DNA of 64,000 nt from Stagnihabitans lacustris (GTDB lineage: Bacteria > Pseudomonadota > Alphaproteobacteria > Rhodobacterales > Rhodobacteraceae): NCBI RefSeq assembly GCF_025950525.1, contig NZ_JAPDGS010000003.1, positions 372,001 to 436,000 on the forward strand. Reading direction: 5' to 3'. Positions 8,509-17,116 of this stretch are shown here, one piece after another. Each line of letters opens with the position of its first letter. The first letter of the stretch is position 1. The notes under the pieces were generated by a model. The model ran no database searches, had not been told where the DNA came from, and worked only from the letters and a program-made list of their open reading frames with translations. A program made the position numbers and the translations under genes.

Positions 8509-8795
8509 TTGCCCAAAACTTTCTCTTCCCGCGCGATGGACCATTCGACCACCTGGCGCCAGATCGCCTGATACAGGTCCGGGTCCAGCCCCGCTGCCCG
8601 GGCATGATCGCCGACATTGGTAACGACTTCCTCAACGCGGGCCTCGATCCGCGCCGGCAATTGCGCCCCGACCTTGATCTGCGCCGCCCGGTCGATATAG
8701 CCCGCCCGCTCGGCAAACAGCGCCACCAGCGCCGCATCCAGCCGGTCGATCTCGGCCCGGATCTCGGCCATCGTCACGCAATCCGCCGCCTTCAT
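8505..8795 (-). CDS. PchB/AroQ-type chorismate mutase or isochorismate-pyruvate lyase-like protein
   Basis: This 96-residue all-helical protein aligns over its length with the chorismate mutase type II fold and particularly with PchB of Pseudomonas. Four PchB active-site residues have counterparts: Arg13 (EIRAEIDRLD), Arg30 (FAERAGYI), Lys41 (RAAQIK) and Gln81 (IWRQVVEW). It could rearrange chorismate to prephenate or release pyruvate from isochorismate. No salicylate or siderophore genes are nearby. It is instead coupled to a folD paralogue and lies downstream of fhs, so a link to folate or chorismate-derived metabolism is suggested by context only. Confidence 0.85.
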   Translation of the reverse strand: MKAADCVTMAEIRAEIDRLDAALVALFAERAGYIDRAAQIKVGAQLPARIEARVEEVVTNVGDHARAAGLDPDLYQAIWRQVVEWSIAREEKVLGK

Positions 8796-8853
8796 CGCAG
8801 CCCCCTTTTCCGTTCAGGCCTCACATAGGCCAAGCACATGCCCCGGAAAAGGT

Positions 8854-8911
8854 CTTTCATACTGACAAAAATATTCCACGGGTGGGTCCGGGAGGGTGTG
8901 AAACCCTCCCG
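8854..8911 (-). repeat. Intergenic hairpin-tail element, copy 4 (minus orientation)
   Basis: Read on the minus strand, a perfect 10-bp stem (8902-8911 with 8887-8896, loop GTGAA-like) starts eleven bases after the fhs stop. It is followed by a C-rich spacer and AATATTTTTGTCAGTATGAA. It occupies most of the gap between fhs and the PchB-like gene and could act as a partial terminator inside the one-carbon operon. Confidence 0.75.
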
Positions 8912-8921
8912 GGTTGTCCGC

Positions 8922-10598
8922 TTAGAACAGGCCTTCGACGAAGCCCTGATCGTTCAGCCGGATCACTTCGGCCGAGGGCACCTTGGGCAGGCCCGGCATG
9001 GTCATGATCTCGCCGCAGATCGCGACGATGAATCCCGCGCCGGCCGAAAGCCGCACTTCGCGCACCGGAACCGTGTGGCCCGTCGGCGCGCCACGCATGT
9101 TCGGATCGGTGGTGAAGGAATACTGCGTCTTGGCCATGCAGACCGGCAGATTGCCGTAACCGGCGGCCTCCCAGGCCTTCAGCTGATCGCGGATAGACTT
9201 GTCGGCGATGACTTCCGACGCGTGATAGATCCGCTTGGCAATCGTCTCGATCTTTTGGAACAGCGGCATGTCATCGGGATACAGCGGCGCAAAGTTCGAG
9301 GCGCCCGACTCGGCCAGGCTCACCACCTTCTTCGCCAGCTCTTCGATGCCTTCCGAGCCCTTGGCCCAGTGCTGGCACAGGATCGCTTCGGCGCCTTGTT
9401 CAGCCACATAGGCCTTCACGGCGTCAATCTCGGCCTGGGTGTCGGAATAGAAGTGGTTGATCGCCACGACGACCGGCACGCCAAAGCCCTTCACGTTGGC
9501 AATGTGGCGGCCCAGATTCGGGCAGCCCTTTTGCACCGCCGGCACGTTCTCGGTGCCCAGATCGGCTTTCGCCACGCCGCCGTTCATCTTCATCGCGCGG
9601 ACCGTGGCCACGATCACCGCAGCGGCAGGCTTCAGCCCCGCCTTGCGGCACTTGATGTCAAAGAACTTCTCGGCACCCAGGTCGGCACCGAAACCAGCCT
9701 CGGTCACGACATATTCGCCCAGTTTCAGCGCGGTCTTGGTCGCGATGACCGAGTTGCAGCCATGCGCGATGTTCGCAAACGGGCCGCCATGGACAAAGGC
9801 CGGGTTGTTCTCCAGCGTCTGCACCAGGTTCGGCTGCATCGCGTCCTTCAGCAGAACGGTCATCGCGCCATCGGCCTTGATGTCGCGGCAATAGACCGGG
9901 GTCTTGTCGCGGCGATAACCGATCACGATGGAGCCCAGACGGTTCTGCAGGTCGTTCAGATCATTGGACAGGCAGAGGATCGCCATGACTTCCGAGGCGA
10001 CCGTGATGTCAAACCCGGTCTGACGCGGGAAGCCGTTCGAGACGCCGCCCAGATTCACCACGATGTCGCGCAGCGCGCGGTCGTTCATGTCCATCACGCG
10101 GCGCCACACGATGCGGCGCGCGTCGATGTCCAGCGCATTGCCCCAGTAGATGTGGTTGTCGATCATCGCCGAAAGCAGGTTGTGGGCCGAGGTGATCGCA
10201 TGGAAGTCGCCGGTGAAGTGAAGGTTCATCTCCTCCATCGGCACGACCTGCGAATAACCGCCGCCAGCCGCGCCACCCTTCATCCCGAAGTTCGGGCCGA
10301 GGGAGGCTTCGCGGATGCAGACTACGGCCTTCTTGCCGATGCGGTTCAGACCGTCGCCCAGACCCACGGTGGTCGTGGTCTTGCCTTCACCCGCCGGGGT
10401 CGGGTTGATCGCGGTCACAAGGATCAGCTTGCCATCGGGACGGCCCGCCAGGCTTTCGATGAACTCTTGGCTGACCTTGGCCTTGTCATGGCCATAGGGC
10501 AGCAGGCTTTCGGACGGGATGCCAAGCTTGGCGCCGATCTCAAGGATCGGTTTCTTCGTCGCTTCACGCGCGATTTCGATGTCGGTCTTGAAGGCCAT
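8922..10598 (-). CDS. fhs: Formate-tetrahydrofolate ligase
   Basis: The 558-residue product is the ATP-dependent ligase that makes 10-formyl-tetrahydrofolate from formate. The phosphate-binding loop [11 protein letters not shown] (67-77) and long conserved blocks ([42 protein letters not shown]-type C-terminus) are present. The ATG at 10598 has a GGGAG ribosome site and begins with the family's usual [10 protein letters not shown]; the frame stays open 75 codons further up without homology. With the two FolD proteins encoded downstream it connects formate to methylene-THF. A 241-base upstream gap contains palindromes that look like operator sites. Confidence 0.96.
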   Translation of the reverse strand: MAFKTDIEIAREATKKPILEIGAKLGIPSESLLPYGHDKAKVSQEFIESLAGRPDGKLILVTAINPTPAGEGKTTTTVGLGDGLNRIGKKAVVCIREASLGPNFGMKGGAAGGGYSQVVPMEEMNLHFTGDFHAITSAHNLLSAMIDNHIYWGNALDIDARRIVWRRVMDMNDRALRDIVVNLGGVSNGFPRQTGFDITVASEVMAILCLSNDLNDLQNRLGSIVIGYRRDKTPVYCRDIKADGAMTVLLKDAMQPNLVQTLENNPAFVHGGPFANIAHGCNSVIATKTALKLGEYVVTEAGFGADLGAEKFFDIKCRKAGLKPAAAVIVATVRAMKMNGGVAKADLGTENVPAVQKGCPNLGRHIANVKGFGVPVVVAINHFYSDTQAEIDAVKAYVAEQGAEAILCQHWAKGSEGIEELAKKVVSLAESGASNFAPLYPDDMPLFQKIETIAKRIYHASEVIADKSIRDQLKAWEAAGYGNLPVCMAKTQYSFTTDPNMRGAPTGHTVPVREVRLSAGAGFIVAICGEIMTMPGLPKVPSAEVIRLNDQGFVEGLF

Positions 10599-10705
10599 GA
10601 TACTCTCCCGAGGGGCAAAGGGGCTTTGACCTAAGGTGTATCGCCGGATGCGACCAGCGGAAGTCGCTTTTGCGACCAGCCTGCCACCAAATTCGCCAGC
10701 CGCTG

Positions 10706-10757
10706 TTTCCGATCGGAAATAATGGAACGTGGTCGGGGAAAATTCCAGAAATGGAAC
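10706..10757 (-). promoter_or_regulatory. Palindromic operator-like cluster upstream of fhs
   Basis: About 110 to 160 bases before the fhs start lie a 14-base perfect palindrome TTTCCGATCGGAAA (10706-10719) and an inverted repeat TTCCA-N4-TGGAA (10743-10756). Between and within them is the direct repeat ATGGAAC (10722-10728 and 10751-10757, 29 bases apart). Such closely spaced TTCC/GGAA arms suggest a dimeric regulator of fhs. No regulator gene is adjacent, and its identity is unknown. Confidence 0.5.
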
Positions 10758-10839
10758 ATGTGGTTCGCAGATTGGGTGGCGCGCTTGGGCCGAATCACTC
10801 CTGCCAGCGTGGGGGGGCCGCAAAACTTGAAGGCCGGGG

Positions 10840-11427
10840 TCACAGAAGACGCGGCGGCATCCATGGGCGCTGATCGGGGATGAAAAGCGCGATCTCCTCG
10901 CCCAAGGTCAGTGCGCCGGGCCGTTCCACCCAGGCGACAAGACCGCGCCGCCCTTCGGCTGCGGGTTTGAACAGCTTGCCCTTGCCGGGGTGGGCCGCCT
11001 CGATGGCCTTGGACGGGATCGTGCAGGGGCGGTTGTTCAGGTTTACGACAAGCGTGGTTTGGCGCCCCTGCAGACGGGAGCCGGGGGGGATGTAAGAAAG
11101 GTCGGGCAGGCCCTCGATCACCATTGTGGCGCCGAGGAGGGAGGGGGAGAGGGTTTCAAGGTCCATCTGTGCGGCGATCTGGGCCAGCTCATCGGCGCAA
11201 AGGATCGAGACCTGCCGCGTGTTGGCGATCTGGGTGCCGCGCGGGTAAAGCGGCATCATCCGAGAGCAAGAGGGGACCGTGGCGCCCGCATGGGTCTCGC
11301 CCTCGATCCCGTCGAATGTGGCGGTAAGGGTGTCGGCAGGTTCCGCATGGATCGGGTCATGGGAGTTCGCCATGCGACCGAGGAAGGTGATGCGGCCGGT
11401 GTATTGGGTGCGTTTGAGGATGGGCAT
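10840..11427 (-). CDS. MOSC-domain protein
   Basis: The 195-residue protein resembles stand-alone MOSC proteins (molybdenum cofactor sulfurase C-terminal fold), which carry sulfur or bind Mo-cofactor through a conserved cysteine. The relevant pattern is NNRPC followed by [13 protein letters not shown], the latter being the family's typical C-terminal block; GETHAGATV near residue 45 matches its N-terminal metal-site region. It has no signal peptide. It lies alone between fhs and a SUKH gene on the minus strand, so no pathway can be assigned from context. Confidence 0.82.
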   Translation of the reverse strand: MPILKRTQYTGRITFLGRMANSHDPIHAEPADTLTATFDGIEGETHAGATVPSCSRMMPLYPRGTQIANTRQVSILCADELAQIAAQMDLETLSPSLLGATMVIEGLPDLSYIPPGSRLQGRQTTLVVNLNNRPCTIPSKAIEAAHPGKGKLFKPAAEGRRGLVAWVERPGALTLGEEIALFIPDQRPWMPPRLL

Positions 11428-11532
11428 GGGGGGGCTCCGTTTTTGCTTAGGTGGCGGAGCGAGCGGCGCTTGGCAAGAGCGTGTCGCGCATGGGCAAGCG
11501 ATGCGCGCGACCCGTCACGATGCAGCGGCGCA

Positions 11533-12228
11533 TCATCTGCGGCGCAACAATCCCCCCAGGCGGGCAAGGAGCCCCCTTGGTTCATCCTGCTGCCTTGCCG
11601 CTTTGGCCAGATCCTCCCAATCCTCCGTATCTCCGGGGAGCAATTTGGCACCTGCCAATCGGTGGCCCCGATCATCATGGAAGGCCATGCGGCGGGGAAT
11701 CTCTTCGGCCAGAAAGATCGCCAAGGATGCCCACCTGGCACCAACCCGGTCGAGCGCTGCGTTATAGAGCTCGACCTCTCCGGTAGAGGCCAGGTAGAGA
11801 TGGCCTTGCGAATATGAGGGACCGTTAATCGCCCCGATCCCCAAGGAGCCCGCAGGGATATAGGCCGGGCGTTCCACGACGTTTGAATAGCGCAGGCTGA
11901 TCGGCTGACCGATCCCTTGGACCGAGCGATGGAGAAGCCCCCCGGTTGCACCAAGAAGCGAGATACCAAGAATTCTGGCGCCGTTCATATGGGAAAGCAG
12001 GGCGCGGTATGGCTCTGGCACATAGCCACCGGCTTCCTCTTCTGCGGCTAGGAGGCCTTGATCGTCCAGACCTGGATATCGGGTGCAGAGATAGGCGAGG
12101 GGCGAAACATGAGGGAGGTTGCCGGTCTGAAAGGCGTCATCTGGGCCTTCGACAAAGCCCAAGTGATCATAGGCCTCTCTCAGGAGGAGGTCGGTCCGGC
12201 GCAAGGTTTCGGAAATAGAATTCGGCAT
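11533..12228 (-). CDS. SMI1/KNR4 (SUKH) family protein, orphan
   Basis: From the ATG at 12228 the product is 231 residues. The region about residues 45-85 fits the SUKH superfamily: an acidic helix (EEEAGGYVPEPYRALLSHMN) followed by NGARILG, the usual P-x-x-Y-x-x-L-x-x-x-NG pattern. Many SUKH proteins are immunity factors for secreted polymorphic toxins. No toxin, repeat-rich effector or secretion gene is adjacent, so this may be an orphan immunity gene or a housekeeping member. The frame is open upstream to 12564 but only proline- and arginine-rich, non-homologous sequence is added; a start at 12279 is possible. Confidence 0.72.
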   Translation of the reverse strand: MPNSISETLRRTDLLLREAYDHLGFVEGPDDAFQTGNLPHVSPLAYLCTRYPGLDDQGLLAAEEEAGGYVPEPYRALLSHMNGARILGISLLGATGGLLHRSVQGIGQPISLRYSNVVERPAYIPAGSLGIGAINGPSYSQGHLYLASTGEVELYNAALDRVGARWASLAIFLAEEIPRRMAFHDDRGHRLAGAKLLPGDTEDWEDLAKAARQQDEPRGLLARLGGLLRRR

Positions 12229-12406
12229 CGCAAGGACTTTCGGAACAGGGTCAGAGCATTTTTGTGCATCTTGTCGCATTGTCAAGTTGGCGGTCCCCGC
12301 CGGGCACCCATGGCCAAGGTGCGGGGCATATGGGTCGAGGTCCCGGGTCAAGCTCGGGGCTCTGGTCGGGCTGCGTAGCCCTGGGGGGCACCCCGGACCC
12401 GGAAAT

Positions 12407-12441
12407 GGAAACGCCGGAGGCATCGGGCCTCCGGCGTTTCC
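12407..12441 (-). terminator. Terminator hairpin downstream of ftsH
   Basis: A perfect 15-bp stem (12407-12421 with 12427-12441, 5-base loop) lies 20 bases beyond the ftsH stop. On the minus strand it is followed by a short T-containing run (ATTTCC) rather than a full U-tract. It separates ftsH from the SUKH gene. Confidence 0.75.
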
Positions 12442-12460
12442 TTTGGCGCTGGTTGCGCCG

Positions 12461-14350
12461 TTACACTTGCGGTTCGGGCGTGGCGTCGGGGGTGACACGC
12501 GTCCGCGTCTTGGGCATCGAGAGGACCGAGGTCGTGCCACCCGAGGGGGGCTCGTCGCCGCCAAGCGCCTCGCCTTTCATGACCTTCTTGATCTCGTCGC
12601 CGGTCAGGGTCTCGTATTCCAACAACCCCTGGGCCAGACGTTCGAACTCTTCGGGGTTTTCCACCAGAATCCGGCGCGCCGTCTGGTAGCCCTCGTCAAT
12701 CAAGGCCTTGACCTCGTTTTCGATCATGATCTTGGTGTCGGCGGACACCGAGAAACCACCGGCGTTGCCCTGATAGCCCTCATGCGCCTCGGCGTAGTCG
12801 ATGTTGCCGACCTTGTCGGACATGCCCCAGCGCAGGACCATCGCGCGGGCCAGAGCCGAGGCCTGCTGGATGTCGCCCGAAGGACCGTTCGAGACCGCCT
12901 CTTCGCCCCATTTGATGATCTCGGCGGCTTTGCCGGCCATGGTCATGGCGATCTTCTGCTTGCACTCGTCCTTGTGCCAGTTCAGGCGGTCGATTTCCGG
13001 CAAGCTCATCACCATGCCCAAAGCGCCACCCCGGGGGATGATCGTCGCCTTGTAAACCGGATCGCATTTCGGCAGGTGGATGCCGACGATGGCATGGCCG
13101 GCCTCGTGATAGGCGGTCATTTCCTTTTGCTCATCGGTCAGGACCATCGAGCGACGCTCGGCGCCCATCATGACCTTGTCCTTCGACTTTTCGAAATCCT
13201 CCATCGCGACGAAGCGACGGCCGGCGCGGGCGGCCATCAAGGCGGCCTCGTTCACCAGGTTCATCAGGTCGGCGCCGGAAAACCCGGGCGTGCCGCGCGC
13301 GATCAGGCGCAGGTCGACATCCGGACCCACGGGGACCTTGCGGGCATGGACGTTCAGGATCTTTTCGCGGCCCTTGATGTCGGGATTGGGCACATAGATC
13401 TGACGGTCGAAGCGGCCCGGACGCAGAAGCGCGGGGTCCAGCACGTCTTTGCGGTTGGTCGCGGCGACGATGATGACGCCTTCGTTGGCCTCGAACCCGT
13501 CCATCTCGACCAGAAGCTGGTTGAGCGTCTGTTCGCGTTCATCGTTGCCGCCGCCCATGCCGACGCCACGCGCCCGGCCGACCGCGTCGATTTCGTCGAT
13601 GAAGACGATGCAGGGGGCGTTCTTTTTCGCCTGTTCGAACATGTCGCGGACACGGCTTGCACCGACGCCGACGAACATTTCGACGAAGTCAGAGCCCGAG
13701 ATGGTGAAGAACGGCACGCCAGCCTCGCCGGCAATGGCACGGGCCAAAAGCGTTTTACCTGTCCCGGGCGGGCCGACCAGCAAAGCGCCCTTGGGGATCT
13801 TGCCGCCCAGACGGGAGAACTTCTGCGGGTTGCGCAGGAATTCCACGATTTCCTCAAGCTCTTCTTTCGCCTCGTCGATGCCCGCCACATCGTCAAAGGT
13901 CACGCGGCCACTTTTCTCGGACAGAAGCTTGGCCTTGGATTTGCCAAACCCCATCGCCCCGCCTTTGCCGCCGCCCTGCATGCGGTTCATGAAATAGATC
14001 CAGACCCCGATCATCAACAGCAGCGGCGCCCAAGAGATCAGGATCGTCATGAAGGACGATTGTTCCTGCGGCTTGGCGTTGATGTCGACGCCCTTGCCCA
14101 AAAGCCGGTCAGTGACCTGCTCTCCGCTGGGCTTGATGACCGTGTAACTGGCACCATCCGAGGGCTGCACGACGATCTGTTCGCCGTTCAGCGTGACGGA
14201 CTTGACCTTGCCGTCGTTCACATTCTGGATGAACTCGGAATAGGACACCGACTGGGCCGTGAAATTGGCCTGCGAGTTGAAGACCTGAAAGAGCGCCAGG
14301 ACCAGCAAAAGCAGGATGACCCAGATGGCGATGTTACGTGCGTTTCCCAA
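12461..14350 (-). CDS. ftsH: ATP-dependent zinc metalloprotease FtsH
   Basis: This 629-residue inner-membrane AAA+ protease degrades misassembled membrane proteins and regulatory proteins. It has two membrane segments (about 7-25 and 100-120), Walker A GPPGTGKT (193-200), Walker B IDEID (251-255), the second region of homology around 297-315 and the zinc-protease motif HEAGH (415-419). The start codon is TTG at 14350, supported by AAGGAG about seven bases upstream and by the usual [10 protein letters not shown] beginning. It is downstream of tilS and the tol-pal operon, an order seen in many alphaproteobacteria, and appears to have its own promoter inside the end of tilS. Confidence 0.97.
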   Translation of the reverse strand: MGNARNIAIWVILLLLVLALFQVFNSQANFTAQSVSYSEFIQNVNDGKVKSVTLNGEQIVVQPSDGASYTVIKPSGEQVTDRLLGKGVDINAKPQEQSSFMTILISWAPLLLMIGVWIYFMNRMQGGGKGGAMGFGKSKAKLLSEKSGRVTFDDVAGIDEAKEELEEIVEFLRNPQKFSRLGGKIPKGALLVGPPGTGKTLLARAIAGEAGVPFFTISGSDFVEMFVGVGASRVRDMFEQAKKNAPCIVFIDEIDAVGRARGVGMGGGNDEREQTLNQLLVEMDGFEANEGVIIVAATNRKDVLDPALLRPGRFDRQIYVPNPDIKGREKILNVHARKVPVGPDVDLRLIARGTPGFSGADLMNLVNEAALMAARAGRRFVAMEDFEKSKDKVMMGAERRSMVLTDEQKEMTAYHEAGHAIVGIHLPKCDPVYKATIIPRGGALGMVMSLPEIDRLNWHKDECKQKIAMTMAGKAAEIIKWGEEAVSNGPSGDIQQASALARAMVLRWGMSDKVGNIDYAEAHEGYQGNAGGFSVSADTKIMIENEVKALIDEGYQTARRILVENPEEFERLAQGLLEYETLTGDEIKKVMKGEALGGDEPPSGGTTSVLSMPKTRTRVTPDATPEPQV

Positions 14351-14404
14351 ACCGGAACTCCTTGAACTGCGAGGCGCCGGGGGATGCGCCTTGCCTTGCA
14401 GTAT

Positions 14405-14432
14405 AAAATAGACAGTTGTTCGGCCGGTTCAA
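14405..14432 (-). promoter_or_regulatory. Candidate ftsH promoter
   Basis: On the minus strand TTGAAC (14432-14427) is separated by 16 bases from TATTTT (14410-14405), about 55 bases before the ftsH start. The -35 box overlaps the last codon region of tilS. The CTATTTT form of the -10 box is also compatible with heat-shock sigma-32 promoters, which would suit ftsH. Confidence 0.5.
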
Positions 14433-15643
14433 TGCGATAACGCGGCTGTGACCGTGATGAGTTCGGCGAAGCATGGTCGGATTGTGGTTTCCGGGTGGTT
14501 AACACCGGCAAAAGGGGCGGAAATAATCGCGCCCTCGTGTCGGATTGCGGGGCTGGCGGCCAGGGCGGCGCGGGGAAGGCCGGTGTCGCGCCAGGTGGGC
14601 GGGACATCGGGGCCAAGCGCGCCCAGGGTGCAGCCCGGGGGGGCGGTGGCGGTCCAGCGGTCCCAGATTTGGCCTGCGGGAACCTCGGCGGGCAGGCTGC
14701 GGGCCTCGCGAAAGGCGCGGCCCTGCGCAAAGCGGACGCCGGCGAGGGTGCCGGGGTGTCCGCTGGCAAGGGCGGTCAGCAGCCGTGTCAGCGCCGCGCC
14801 GCGCGGGGGATAGGGCGCCGGGGCAAGCGTCAGGATCGCGCGGGTCAGAAGGCGGCGCTGGGTCTCGGTCGGGGCGTCGAACAGCGCGGGATGCCAAAGC
14901 AGCGTGCCACGGTCAGGCGTCAGGGCGCGCGGCGCCCAAGCATCGGCCAGCGCATCCAGCGCGGCGCGGGCCTCGGCCAGGTGGCGGGCAGAGGCGGCAA
15001 TCGCCGCGCCGGGCAGATCACGCAGGGCGGTGCGGGTGCGGGCGCGCAGATAGCGGGGGTTCTGGTTGGACGGGTCCTCGACCCAAGCCGCGCCGACCTG
15101 CGTCAGATAGCCGCGCAGTTCGGCGCGCGCGGTGGTCAGCAGGGGGCGCAGAAAGGTCGCGCCGTGATGCGGGAACAGCGGTGCCATGGCGGCCAGCCCA
15201 TCGACCCCCGCCCCGCGCATCAACCGCATGAGGAAGGTTTCGGCCACGTCGTCCTGGGTATGGGCCAGCAGAACCAAAGGGTTCCAGGCGGCCAAAAGGT
15301 CGCGGCGGCCCCGGCGGGCGGCATCCGAGAGGTTGCCCCGCCCGTCCCAGTGCCAGTCCAGCGTCGTGTGGTCCAGGCCAAGGCGGGCGCAGGTCGCGGC
15401 CACCATCGCGGCCTCGGTCGCGGCCTCGGGGCGCAGGTTGTGGTTCACGGTCGCAACCCGGGGACGCAGGGGGGCCAGCAAATGCAGCATCGCCATGCTG
15501 TCGCCGCCACCAGAAACCGCAAGGCCCAGCCCGCGGGTGACGGGCAGGGCCTGGGTCAGGCGCAGGAAAAGCCCGTCCCCCGCGGTGGGCTGCCCCGGGT
15601 TTGACCCGGGGCCTCCTGGGGGCGAGGGGCGCGCTTCAGTCAC
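14429..15643 (-). CDS. tilS: tRNA(Ile)-lysidine synthase
   Basis: TilS modifies C34 of the CAU anticodon tRNA-Ile to lysidine, which is essential for reading AUA. The 404-residue protein has the PP-loop SGGGDS (44-49), LAHTQDDVAETFLMRL near residue 127 and DPSNQNPRYLRARTR near residue 192, all family signatures; the C-terminal region is weakly conserved as usual. The start is GTG at 15643, directly abutting the cpoB stop codon, so it is probably the promoter-distal gene of the tol-pal operon. The first ~22 residues are Pro/Gly-rich and may not all be needed. Confidence 0.93.
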   Translation of the reverse strand: MTEARPSPPGGPGSNPGQPTAGDGLFLRLTQALPVTRGLGLAVSGGGDSMAMLHLLAPLRPRVATVNHNLRPEAATEAAMVAATCARLGLDHTTLDWHWDGRGNLSDAARRGRRDLLAAWNPLVLLAHTQDDVAETFLMRLMRGAGVDGLAAMAPLFPHHGATFLRPLLTTARAELRGYLTQVGAAWVEDPSNQNPRYLRARTRTALRDLPGAAIAASARHLAEARAALDALADAWAPRALTPDRGTLLWHPALFDAPTETQRRLLTRAILTLAPAPYPPRGAALTRLLTALASGHPGTLAGVRFAQGRAFREARSLPAEVPAGQIWDRWTATAPPGCTLGALGPDVPPTWRDTGLPRAALAASPAIRHEGAIISAPFAGVNHPETTIRPCFAELITVTAALSH

Positions 15644-16483
15644 CTATTGGCAGCCCTGCGCCTGCATCGCGGCCACCGCGGAGGCCTCGTCGGCCGAGCC
15701 GGGAAAGCGCTTGCCGACCTCGGCCAGGGTCACGCAGGCCTCGGGGCCTTGGCCCAGCTTGCCCAAAGCGGTGCCCAGTTTCACCAAGGCCTGACCGGCC
15801 AAAGGCCCGTCTTGCTTGGCGGAAAACGCGTCCAGATAGGCGCGGGCGGCATTGGCCGTATCGCCTGCCTGGGTCAGCGCATCGCCACGATACAGGTCGG
15901 CCTGGGGAACTAGCGGCCCGCCCGGAAAGGATTGGGCATAGGTCTTAAAGAGGTCAGCGGCGCCCGGAAAGTCACCGGAATCGAGCACCCCCTTGGCCCG
16001 GTCGAAGTCTGCCTGTTCGTTCAGGGCCAATTCAGGTTGATCGCCCGAGGTCGTATCAGGGGCCGTCGCCGGGGCTGCGGGTTCCGCCACGGGGGCGGGC
16101 GTGCCACCCGCCATGCCGCCCAGATCGGGCGTGGGGGGCAGGGCGCCGGGGTCACAGCCCTCGGTCAGCTCACACAGCCGGAATTCGATGTCGCCGATGC
16201 GGTTGGTGCCATCGGACACCACCGCATTGACCTTTTGTTCGACCGCTTCGGTGCGGGCGGTCAGCGACCGCAAGGCGGCCTCGATCGCGTCCATCCGGCT
16301 TAGGGGATCGGCCCCGGCCGTGCCATTGGTCGCGGCGCCGGACGCCACGACCTCTTGCTTCAGCGACACCAGCTGTCCCGCCAGCGCCGCCAGCTCCGCC
16401 TTCACATCGGCCAGCGTCTGCGCCTTGTCTTGGGCGGGTGCCGGACTGCCGAGCAGAAGACCAACGAGAAGAAGGCGCTTCAT
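15644..16483 (-). CDS. cpoB: Tol-Pal system periplasmic protein CpoB (YbgF)
   Basis: This 279-residue exported protein has a short signal peptide (residues 1-17), a coiled-coil-prone N-terminal part (about 20-100) and a C-terminal set of TPR-like helices (from QADFDRAKGVLDSGDFPGAA, near residue 155). CpoB interacts with TolA and coordinates outer-membrane constriction with septal peptidoglycan synthesis. It follows pal directly (stop and start abut) and precedes tilS. Confidence 0.92.
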   Translation of the reverse strand: MKRLLLVGLLLGSPAPAQDKAQTLADVKAELAALAGQLVSLKQEVVASGAATNGTAGADPLSRMDAIEAALRSLTARTEAVEQKVNAVVSDGTNRIGDIEFRLCELTEGCDPGALPPTPDLGGMAGGTPAPVAEPAAPATAPDTTSGDQPELALNEQADFDRAKGVLDSGDFPGAADLFKTYAQSFPGGPLVPQADLYRGDALTQAGDTANAARAYLDAFSAKQDGPLAGQALVKLGTALGKLGQGPEACVTLAEVGKRFPGSADEASAVAAMQAQGCQ

Positions 16484-17038
16484 TTACGCCCCCGAACCCA
16501 TCGACAGCACCGTCACGGCGCGGCGGTTCTGCGCATAGCAGCTTTCGTCCGAACACAGCGAGATCGGGCGTTCCTTGCCATATGTCACGGTCTGGATGCG
16601 CGACCCGGCCACCCCTTTCGAGATCAGGTAGTTCTTGACCGAATCCGCCCGGCGCCCGCCGAGCGAGAAGTTGTAATCCCGCGTGCCCTGCTCGTCCGCA
16701 TGGCCTTCGACGATGATCGCGTAATCCGGGTTGGTCGCCAGCCACTGCGCCTGACCATTCAGGATCACCTTGGCATCGTCATTCAGCGTCGATTGGTCGA
16801 CGGTGAACAGGATGCGGTCGCCGACCGACTGCTGGAAATAGGCAATCGAGGCCGGGTTCGACGGATCGCCCAAAGCGCCCGAGGAAATCCCGTCGGTGCC
16901 GATCCCATTCGCGCCATTCGCCCCATTGGCGCCATAGCCATCCGAGCCAAAGCCATCCCCGCCACCGGGGTTGCGGCAGCCCGCCAGGGCCAGCGCGGAA
17001 ACGATCATCAGAACTTTCAGGGCAACTGCAGTGCGCAT
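16484..17038 (-). CDS. pal: Peptidoglycan-associated lipoprotein Pal
   Basis: The 184-residue lipoprotein has signal peptide and lipobox LALAGC with Cys21 as the acylated residue, a Gly/Asn-rich linker with GANGANGANG repeats (about 30-45), and an OmpA-type peptidoglycan-binding domain containing VEGHADEQGTRDYNFSLGGR. It anchors the outer membrane to peptidoglycan and binds TolB. The ATG at 17038 is chosen because the lipoprotein signal begins there; the upstream in-frame start adds non-homologous residues. Confidence 0.96.
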   Translation of the reverse strand: MRTAVALKVLMIVSALALAGCRNPGGGDGFGSDGYGANGANGANGIGTDGISSGALGDPSNPASIAYFQQSVGDRILFTVDQSTLNDDAKVILNGQAQWLATNPDYAIIVEGHADEQGTRDYNFSLGGRRADSVKNYLISKGVAGSRIQTVTYGKERPISLCSDESCYAQNRRAVTVLSMGSGA

Positions 17039-17116
17039 GGGATATTTCCGTTTATGGGGCTCGATTGTCGGCCAATATAGCAGATGTGTCACGGGCTGTG
17101 AATCGCCCGTGACGGG

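Noticed and set aside
8505-8795. Salicylate/siderophore biosynthesis from the PchB-like gene
   Set aside because: No isochorismate synthase, salicylate-activating or peptide synthetase genes are nearby.
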